Part shown: piece after piece, positions 57,652 to 64,000 of the stretch
How the letters are laid out: the number at the start of each line of letters is the position of its first letter
How positions within the stretch are numbered: position 1 is the first letter of the stretch
Source: Methanobrevibacter sp.
GTDB taxonomy: Archaea > Methanobacteriota > Methanobacteria > Methanobacteriales > Methanobacteriaceae
Assembly: GCF_017409525.1 (NCBI RefSeq)
Contig: NZ_JAFQSO010000004.1
Span: forward strand, 1 to 64,000
Length of the DNA stretch: 64,000 bases
Reading direction: 5' to 3'
The notes under the pieces: model-generated
Databases searched by the model: none
The model's input: the letters and a program-made list of their open reading frames with translations, nothing else
Told to the model about the DNA's origin: nothing
Position numbers and translations under genes: made by a program

Positions 57652-58887
57652 CTAATTTACTTGTTCGTCTTCATCCATTGCAAGTCTCATATTATCAGGA
57701 TCTGGGTCGAAATGTTCTAAGAAGTCTTGAGCAGCCCTTCTTACATCTCTAGAACCAATAATATATCTTCCTGCAATGATAATATCTGCACCTTTTTCAA
57801 TTGCTTCTTCTACGTTGCTAGGTCTAATTCCACCTGCAACAGCGACTAAACCTTTACCGAGAATTTCCTTAATTTCTTTGATGTTACCCCATTCGGTCAT
57901 GCCGCCGAGGTCTTCACCATGTTCGGCTTTGTATGTCTCTAGATCCACATTTCTGTGTAACAATACGATATCTGGTTTTAAATCATCTGGCAATTGAGAT
58001 AACTTTTTATCAAAGTCTTTGACATTCATCATATCAAGGATGGAATAGATTCCTTGTTTTTGAGTTTCATGAATAGCTTTCTTGATAGATTCGATAGTAC
58101 CAAGACCGGAAATAGCTACTGCATCAGCAGTCTCGTCAGCTGCCATTTTAACTTCTACACGACCAACATCTAAAGTTTTTAAATCAGCAATAATGAATGC
58201 ATCCGGACGTAATTCTCTGATTTTGCCAACAACTCCAACACCGAACTTTTTAACAAGTGGAGTTCCTGCTTCGAGAAGAATTCTTTCATTATCAGGTATA
58301 TCAGCAATGATTCTTTCCATTGCGTCTAAATTATCTAGGTCAAGTGCAACTTGTAAGTATGGTGGTGACCAAAGTTTTTTGACCTTGAATCCCATAATTG
58401 GGTGAGTTCCACGGTCTTTTTCTGCGAGTACTTTGTCAATAGATGGGTATCCGTCCATAGCTCTTCTGATAGCTAATTTTGTTGCACCATAATTATATTG
58501 ATAAATTTTTCTGAAATCTTTTGCAGATGGATCAATGAATACGCTCGCATTAATAACAATGTCTTCAACTATATCTTTAGGGATGTATCCATCTTCTACT
58601 GCATCAGCCACTGCTCTTGCAACAGCAGTTTGTGCAGGTCCAAAAATCTTACTAGCATCATCTAAATCACCAACAGTTACTTTAGGGATAATTAAAGTAG
58701 CTGGTTTAGTCATCAAATTAGGTCTAATTACACTTGTCAAAGGAGTGTGGCCTACAGAAAGGTTAGATAAACCATTTGCGAAAGCTTGGCCAACAGGTCC
58801 AAATTTATCACCAATTAATAAATCAACGTGTGCTAATTCAGGGCCATCTCCAATAAGAGCTTCTCCTATTCTATACATTGGGTCCAT
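57652..58887 (-). CDS. Bifunctional formaldehyde-activating enzyme / hexulose-6-phosphate synthase
   Basis: The N-terminal Fae domain (about 1-160, with [19 protein letters not shown]) condenses formaldehyde with H4MPT. The C-terminal Hps barrel (about 165-411, with [23 protein letters not shown]) condenses or releases formaldehyde with ribulose 5-phosphate. In archaea without the oxidative pentose pathway the fusion makes ribose phosphate from fructose 6-phosphate and rescues formaldehyde. ATG 58887 is used because GGAGG lies 9 nt upstream; the ATG at 58914 would place that SD inside. It follows thrS by 57 nt. Confidence 0.93.
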   Translation of the reverse strand: MDPMYRIGEALIGDGPELAHVDLLIGDKFGPVGQAFANGLSNLSVGHTPLTSVIRPNLMTKPATLIIPKVTVGDLDDASKIFGPAQTAVARAVADAVEDGYIPKDIVEDIVINASVFIDPSAKDFRKIYQYNYGATKLAIRRAMDGYPSIDKVLAEKDRGTHPIMGFKVKKLWSPPYLQVALDLDNLDAMERIIADIPDNERILLEAGTPLVKKFGVGVVGKIRELRPDAFIIADLKTLDVGRVEVKMAADETADAVAISGLGTIESIKKAIHETQKQGIYSILDMMNVKDFDKKLSQLPDDLKPDIVLLHRNVDLETYKAEHGEDLGGMTEWGNIKEIKEILGKGLVAVAGGIRPSNVEEAIEKGADIIIAGRYIIGSRDVRRAAQDFLEHFDPDPDNMRLAMDEDEQVN

Positions 58888-58944
58888 TAAATTTCCTCCG
58901 TCATATAATAACATTTTATAATTTATTTTTATTGATAAATATAA

Positions 58945-60768
58945 TTATTGGAAGTTAATCCTTCTTGAAATATCCTTAGGTAAAGGCAATTTTCTGAAAG
59001 GTTTTCCTTCACATTTTCCGTTTATCTCTGCAATCAATTCATCAACTGTCATGTCAACCTTTTCGCCAGTTTCACGAACAGTCACTTGGAACTTGCCGGT
59101 TTCCATTTCTTTGTCTCCAACGACAAAAATGTATGGAATCCATTCTTTAGCCGCATTTCTAATTTTTTTACCGACACTTTCATCCCTATCATCCACATCG
59201 ACACGAATATTTGAAGCATTGATTTTTTCATAAACGTCTTCTGCAAATTCCTTATGAGCATCTCCAACAGTGATGATCCTTGCTTGAATAGGACTTAACC
59301 AAGTCGGCAGCATTGGAGCTTTTTCATTAATTTCCAATGCAGTTTTTTCAAGCATGGCACATAAAACCCTTTCAATACTTCCAGTTGGGGAAGTATGTAA
59401 AATTGTTGGGTTGTGCTGCTCGCCGTCTTCACCTAGGTAAGTAATGCCAAATCTTTTACCACTTTCAACATCAATCTGAACAGTTGGGTTTTCAATTGGA
59501 CGACCTAAAGCATCAATATTTGCTAAATCGATTTTGCATACCCAATAATGGTGTCTTTCAGGTAAAATTTCTAAAAGAATAGGCTTATTGAATTTACGAG
59601 CAATTTCATACATCCATTCTTCATTATCATCAAAGAAGTCCTGAGTGGCTCTGAAAATTACTTCAAAGTCCAAGTCTAAATCCTTACCGGTTTGCATACA
59701 CATGTCAGTTTGGTTAGAGAATTCTTCTAAAGAAGAAGGAACATCAGCACAGAAAGAGTGACAATCAGGCATGGTGAATGCTCTTAATCTTTTAAGACCT
59801 ACAACTTCACCTTTTTTCTCGAATCTAAAACTGTATGTGGATAATTCATAAATCTTAGCAGGCAAGTTTTTCCAAGTCAAGTAAGAATCGGCCATTACTC
59901 TGAATGCTCCAAAACAGCATGCGAATCTAAGCATCAAATTCTTTTTGGTGTCTGTCCTGTATTGTCTTTCTCCAAACTTGTATGCATGCTGATAAATTGC
60001 TTCATTATCCAAGTCGTAAAAGATTGGAGTTTCAACAGGCATGGCTCCACGGTCTACAGTTAAGTTGTAAACATAATCTGCCATTAAGTCACGAATTAAA
60101 CGTCCTTTAGGATACCATCTGAGATTTCCAACATCGGATGCCGGTTCATAATCACAAATTTCCTTTTCTCTCATTATCTTGACATGAGGAGGTTCGCCTT
60201 CATCAGATGCCCCCTGTCCAAGCTCATAATCAACAAGTTGTTTGAAAGCCCTATTTTCAAATTCAAAGTCTTCAATTTGTGTGATTTTATCTCCTTCAAG
60301 AATTTGCCAGACTGAAGGTTTTCTTTCAGCTTTAGCTTCTTGCTTTTCAGCAGTAATGGTTCTTGAAAGTTCACTTAATGGGTGTCCTTTGCATGACATC
60401 TCAAATGCCTTATACCATCCAAAAGGTACTCTCTTAACATTTAACTCTTCAGCAAGCAAAGCTTCTTCGGCAGCTTTTAAAATTTGTACAGCTACTTTTG
60501 GAGAGCTTAATGATGAAGATAAGTGAGCATATGGATATAATACAATATTTTCAGCTTTAACTTGATCATTAGCTTTTTTAACTTCACTAACTAAATTTTC
60601 AACAATACCTTCTGGATTATTTTCATCATCTTTTTCAACAGCTGTAAATACAACTAAAGAATCGTCAAAGGCGCCTTCTTTTTTAGCATCCTCTATTTCT
60701 TCAGCTACAGGTGTTTTATTCTTTACATTATAATTTAAATAATCAGAATGAATTAGTAAAATTCTCAT
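58945..60768 (-). CDS. thrS: Threonyl-tRNA synthetase (archaeal type)
   Basis: A 607-residue class II synthetase. The N-terminal domain (about 1-140: [17 protein letters not shown]) is the D-aminoacyl-tRNA deacylase-like editing domain of archaeal ThrRS, not the bacterial TGS/editing type. Catalytic motifs 1 and 2 appear around [15 protein letters not shown] and [14 protein letters not shown]; motif 3 is [14 protein letters not shown]-terminal anticodon domain follows. It is divergent from the cfbB/cbiA-type gene. Confidence 0.95.
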   Translation of the reverse strand: MRILLIHSDYLNYNVKNKTPVAEEIEDAKKEGAFDDSLVVFTAVEKDDENNPEGIVENLVSEVKKANDQVKAENIVLYPYAHLSSSLSSPKVAVQILKAAEEALLAEELNVKRVPFGWYKAFEMSCKGHPLSELSRTITAEKQEAKAERKPSVWQILEGDKITQIEDFEFENRAFKQLVDYELGQGASDEGEPPHVKIMREKEICDYEPASDVGNLRWYPKGRLIRDLMADYVYNLTVDRGAMPVETPIFYDLDNEAIYQHAYKFGERQYRTDTKKNLMLRFACCFGAFRVMADSYLTWKNLPAKIYELSTYSFRFEKKGEVVGLKRLRAFTMPDCHSFCADVPSSLEEFSNQTDMCMQTGKDLDLDFEVIFRATQDFFDDNEEWMYEIARKFNKPILLEILPERHHYWVCKIDLANIDALGRPIENPTVQIDVESGKRFGITYLGEDGEQHNPTILHTSPTGSIERVLCAMLEKTALEINEKAPMLPTWLSPIQARIITVGDAHKEFAEDVYEKINASNIRVDVDDRDESVGKKIRNAAKEWIPYIFVVGDKEMETGKFQVTVRETGEKVDMTVDELIAEINGKCEGKPFRKLPLPKDISRRINFQ

Positions 60769-60864
60769 TTAACCACCATATATTATGATTTAAATTTTAG
60801 TTTTAATATTATATAAAAATAGCTAATGTTAAATTTAATATAAATTAATTACAAAGTATTAATC

Positions 60865-62220
60865 ATGAGAATCATTTTAGCAGGAACTGGCAGTGCGGTT
60901 GGAAAAACAACAATTGCAACTGGAATAATGAAAGCACTAAGTGAAAAATATAATGTACAGCCATTTAAAGTAGGACCGGATTACATTGATCCTTCCTATC
61001 ATACATTAGCCACTGGAAATACATCAAGAAACCTAGATTCCTTTTTTATGCAGAAAGGCCAAGTTAGAGATTCATTTCTTAAGGGCATGAAAGGCAAAGA
61101 CATCGCTGTGATTGAAGGTGTCAGGGGCCTTTATGAGGGAATCGACTCAATCAATGACATTGGAAGTACCGCATCTGTAGCAAAATCTCTAAATGCTCCT
61201 GTTATTTTAATTATCAATTCTCGAAGTTTAGTAAAAAGTGCCGCCGCTCTTGTCTTGGGTTTTAAGGCCCTCGACCCAGAAGTAAATATTGCTGGCGTTA
61301 TTTTAAATAAAGTTAAAAATAAGGCCCATTATGAAAAAACCAAGAAATCCATAGAAGAACTCACAAAAACTGAAGTTATTGGCGGAATAAATCGTGACGA
61401 CAATATCTCAATAGAACAAAGACATTTAGGTCTAGTTCCAGCAGTTGAAAGGGAAAATTCCTTAAAATTTATTGATATTTGGTCTGAAGTTATAAAAAAT
61501 TCAATCGATTTGGACAGATTAATCGAAATTGCAAAATCTGCACCTAAAATAACCTCAGATATCGTTCCAATCTGGAATAAATTAAATAAGCAACCTGTCA
61601 AAATCGGAGTGGCATTTGATGAAGTATTTAATTTTTATTATAAAGAGAATATTGAATCGCTAGAGGCAAACAATGCTAAAATAGAATATTTCTCACCTTT
61701 AAAAGATGAAGAGTTGCCCGATGTTGACGGATTATATATTGGCGGAGGATATCCTGAACTTTTCTCAAAGCAACTGTCAGAAAACGAGAAAATGCTTAAA
61801 GATATTAAGCAGTTCCACTTAGAAAATAGAGCCATCTTTGCCGAATGTGGCGGTTTAATGTATCTTATGAATTCCATCCATGACGATGCAATGGTTAATG
61901 TATATCCTTACAAATCAATTTTAACAGATAGGGTTCAGGCATTGAAATATACAATTGCAGAAGTTACACAGGACAATATAATCTCTAAAAAAGGCGAAAA
62001 ATTCCACGGCCATGAATTCCATTACTCTAAAGTAATCGTTGATTCAAGCAGCATAAAACATGACCTGGCATTCAATATCCTAAGAGGCAAGGGATCCTAC
62101 AACAACAAAGATGGATTTATGGAAAAGAACACACTTGCAAGCTATGTCCACACCCATGTAGCTGCAATGCCAAACTTTGGTGGAAATATGGCCATTTCAT
62201 CTCTGGAACTTGGAGAATGA
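60865..62220 (+). CDS. Ni-sirohydrochlorin or cobyrinate a,c-diamide synthase (CfbB/CbiA family)
   Basis: The enzyme amidates two side chains of a tetrapyrrole with ATP and glutamine. The 451-residue protein has the P-loop [15 protein letters not shown], the substrate motif [12 protein letters not shown], and a glutamine amidotransferase domain with nucleophile [11 protein letters not shown] and HGHEFHYSK and the terminal [11 protein letters not shown]. In methanogens the same family does two jobs: CfbB for F430 and CbiA for cobalamin. Sequence alone does not say which; cfbD in this window and a shortage of cobalamin genes nearby fit CfbB. Confidence 0.85.
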   Translation: MRIILAGTGSAVGKTTIATGIMKALSEKYNVQPFKVGPDYIDPSYHTLATGNTSRNLDSFFMQKGQVRDSFLKGMKGKDIAVIEGVRGLYEGIDSINDIGSTASVAKSLNAPVILIINSRSLVKSAAALVLGFKALDPEVNIAGVILNKVKNKAHYEKTKKSIEELTKTEVIGGINRDDNISIEQRHLGLVPAVERENSLKFIDIWSEVIKNSIDLDRLIEIAKSAPKITSDIVPIWNKLNKQPVKIGVAFDEVFNFYYKENIESLEANNAKIEYFSPLKDEELPDVDGLYIGGGYPELFSKQLSENEKMLKDIKQFHLENRAIFAECGGLMYLMNSIHDDAMVNVYPYKSILTDRVQALKYTIAEVTQDNIISKKGEKFHGHEFHYSKVIVDSSSIKHDLAFNILRGKGSYNNKDGFMEKNTLASYVHTHVAAMPNFGGNMAISSLELGE

Positions 62221-62317
62221 ATTAAAAAAAGAATTAGATGTTGGCGTGAATCTATAATCTAAACACACTTTATTGGGATAGAAACCGAACCAACATTAAA
62301 ATTTAAATTATATTAAT

Positions 62318-63232
62318 TTAAACGAAAATTAATATAATCAGAATAACTAATGAAATGAAGAAAACAAATGTTCCTTTTACTATGAAATCACTATTTCTAA
62401 CTGTGTACAATGATAGACCATAAGACAATAGCAATGCGACAATCATCTCAATTAGTCCACAAATGCCTGCATCCACACCTAATAAATTGCCAAATATAAA
62501 TGCAAGCAGATAAGAAATAATTACAACCATGATAATCAGAGCAATTGGATTTTCAATTAGTCTGAACAATAATGAGTCATAATCTAAGCGTCGGCTTGGA
62601 GAATTATAGTTGTATAAATTTGTCTGAGACAAGCCACTGCCTCTTGAAGATTTATTTCTATTTAAAAAAGATAATACGGAACTGGATCTAGGTTCATCAA
62701 TCTGCCTATATAAGGTGTTCTTGTAAACATTCGGATTTGCATCCCTTCTCTGCATAAAATATTCCATATCTGAAGCGTCATATTCGTATTCCGGATATTC
62801 TTCTTCAATATAGGCTGATGCTCCACCATCATAAGGAGTGTTATCTAAAGTAGTTTGAGAAGTCTTGTCCTGATAACGTTTGGCAAGCTCAAGTAAATCA
62901 TCCCTGTCAACTAGTTTAATGTTTTTCCTAAGCGCATAATTTTTTGCCTGATTAGAAAAATAAGATGAAGACACAATTGTTACCTTAGATGCTTTTATGC
63001 TTTGTTGAACATCTTCCATTTCTTTTAAAACATCAACACCAATTTCAAAGTCCTTATCATAATTTTTACAGGCTACAACAACTCCAAAGTCCCCTATTGT
63101 TGTCGGTAATATAGCATATATATCAATGACTTTCTGAGAGGTTTTAAAATTTTTGTAAACTTTGAAACCAGAGTCCTCCATTACCTTTGCTATAAAATTT
63201 ATCAATTGTGGTTTTTCCAAGCTTCCACCCAT
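62318..63232 (-). CDS. Membrane-anchored Mrr/PDDEXK-fold protein
   Basis: Residues about 1-120 have the restriction endonuclease-like fold: SGFKVYKNFKTSQKVIDIYA supplies the Asp (VID), and DFGVVVACKNYDK carries the catalytic Lys. The usual Glu of ECK is replaced by Ala (ACK), so activity may be lost. After a disordered, Tyr- and Asp-rich middle (DGGASAYIEEEYPEYEYD), three or four C-terminal helices (ALIIMVVIISYLLAFIF onward) anchor it in the membrane. The role is unknown; sensor or membrane-linked nuclease are guesses. It is divergent from surE. Confidence 0.7.
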   Translation of the reverse strand: MGGSLEKPQLINFIAKVMEDSGFKVYKNFKTSQKVIDIYAILPTTIGDFGVVVACKNYDKDFEIGVDVLKEMEDVQQSIKASKVTIVSSSYFSNQAKNYALRKNIKLVDRDDLLELAKRYQDKTSQTTLDNTPYDGGASAYIEEEYPEYEYDASDMEYFMQRRDANPNVYKNTLYRQIDEPRSSSVLSFLNRNKSSRGSGLSQTNLYNYNSPSRRLDYDSLLFRLIENPIALIIMVVIISYLLAFIFGNLLGVDAGICGLIEMIVALLLSYGLSLYTVRNSDFIVKGTFVFFISLVILIILIFV

Positions 63233-63349
63233 GTGTGTTTTTTCATCAAAAATTAATAATATATTTTATAAATGAAATTATTATTAAAGTTTTTTATAAT
63301 ATCCAATAAACCTAAAATTATTTAAAAAAAGAGCTGCCTTAATAAATAT

Positions 63350-64000
63350 ATGAAAGCGTTAATAAGTAATGATGATGGAATAACCGCCTCAGGAATATTG
63401 GCTGCAAAAAAAGCGGTCGATAAATTATGTGATACATATGTTGTTGCCCCTGAACTGCAACAAAGCGGAATTGGGCATGCATTAACATTATACGAACCGT
63501 TAAGAGTTAATCCTTGTACACTAAGAGATGGAAGTAAAGGATATGGAGTGAGTGGAACCCCAACTGATGCCGTGACAATCGGGCTATTTGAAATACTTGA
63601 CGAAAAACCAGATTTAATGATTTCAGGAATTAACACCGGTTATAATTTAGGACAAGCAGAATTAACTACATCAGGAACTCTTGGAGCCGCTATTGAAGCT
63701 GCAAGTTTTGGCATTCCCACAATTGCAATTTCTCAAGAAGTAACAAGAGACGACATCAAATTCGAAAACGGGCACGTGCAAATTGACTTTGATTTTGCAG
63801 GAATGATGCTTAAAAAATTATCTAAAATAATATTGAAAAAAGGTTTACCTGAAGGAATTGACTTATTAAATGTAAATATTCCAGCGAACCCTATTGATGA
63901 AGAATTTGAAGTTGTAAAACTTGGAAAACGAATGTATACTCCAGTAATTGATAAACGAATGGACCCCCGTGGAAAACCATATTACTGGATTGGCGGTGAA
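63350..64000 (+). CDS. surE: 5'/3'-nucleotidase SurE (partial, continues past the window)
   Basis: The 217 visible codons begin MKALISNDDGITASGI, which includes the metal-binding Asp-Asp of SurE, then PELQQSGIGHALT, SGTPTDAVTIGLFE and SGINTGYNLG, all conserved. SurE hydrolyses nucleoside monophosphates and possibly polyphosphate. The start ATG 63350 has only a weak SD (GAGCTG) and a TATA-like TTTAAAAAA upstream. The C-terminus, about 40-50 residues, is beyond position 64000. Confidence 0.92.
   Translation, partial: MKALISNDDGITASGILAAKKAVDKLCDTYVVAPELQQSGIGHALTLYEPLRVNPCTLRDGSKGYGVSGTPTDAVTIGLFEILDEKPDLMISGINTGYNLGQAELTTSGTLGAAIEAASFGIPTIAISQEVTRDDIKFENGHVQIDFDFAGMMLKKLSKIILKKGLPEGIDLLNVNIPANPIDEEFEVVKLGKRMYTPVIDKRMDPRGKPYYWIGGE

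Noticed and set aside
63322-63636. A 104-codon minus-strand ORF over surE
   Set aside because: The plus strand encodes the conserved SurE N-terminus; this is its shadow.

Overview
The window is an AT-rich, gene-dense stretch of a methanogenic archaeon chromosome, most likely a Methanobrevibacter or close relative in the Methanobacteriales. The evidence is the gene content: F420-dependent methylene-H4MPT dehydrogenase (mtd), coenzyme F430 genes (cfbD and a cfbB/cbiA-type gene), fused Fae-Hps, fused Kae1-Bud32, archaeal RFC small and large subunits, Hef, an archaeal-type ThrRS, two tandem Mur-ligase-fold proteins that fit pseudomurein synthesis, and adhesin-like Ig-repeat surface proteins. Most genes show SD motifs of the AGGTGA/GGAGG type and archaeal TATA boxes. 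One tRNA gene (Val, TAC) was found. I saw no rRNA, CRISPR array, insertion sequence or integrase.

Layout. 0-10 kb: the end of an adhesin, a pilin-like protein, the cfbD-hisH-AIR-synthase-like operon, a Cys-rich C_GCxxG_C_C protein, an odd repeat-bearing intergenic region, small secreted and transport proteins, the YchF GTPase, a phosphoesterase and cbiE. 9.7-16 kb: a 952-residue surface protein coupled to a 60-residue membrane protein, a Get3/ArsA ATPase, a coiled-coil protein, a dCMP deaminase and a DUF389 protein. 16-31 kb: nadE-leuS, DUF4013 and acyltransferase membrane proteins, trmI-htpX, rfcS-rfcL, aroE with an unknown partner, and an isolated rhuM-like gene. 30.6-35 kb: hisS-hisI-PINA ATPase-TIM-barrel operon. 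35-49 kb (mostly minus strand): hef, two Mur ligases, aconitase-X/phosphomevalonate dehydratase, RecJ-like/GAN, rpS15, RdgB, Kae1-Bud32, then CobT-like, UppP and ilvE. 49-57 kb: tRNA-Val, mtd, hisB, a ferredoxin, a ModE-like regulator, a flippase, a flavoprotein, a secreted protein with an anomalous start, and a coiled-coil protein. 57-64 kb: a zinc ribbon, fae-hps, thrS, cfbB/cbiA, a membrane-anchored nuclease-fold protein, and surE (cut by the window edge).

How the genes connect. Cofactor synthesis is scattered: F430 (cfbD, cfbB), cobalamin (cbiE, cobT-like) and NAD (nadE). Histidine genes are dispersed as singles (hisH, hisI, hisB). Envelope functions recur: two Mur ligases, UppP for lipid-carrier recycling, a MOP-family flippase, and several secreted proteins. 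Information processing is strongly represented (RFC, Hef, PINA, RecJ/GAN, three aminoacyl-tRNA synthetases, KEOPS, TrmI).

The best candidates for new biology are the 952-residue surface protein with its coupled small membrane protein, the secreted protein at 54.4-56.2 kb whose signal peptide lies upstream of any normal start codon, the HtpX protease carrying an EF-hand loop, the Mur ligase carrying a MurT-like zinc ribbon, and the membrane-anchored Mrr-like protein with a degenerate active site. I did not find a clear-cut multi-gene defence system. All calls come from reading the sequence; no database search was run.
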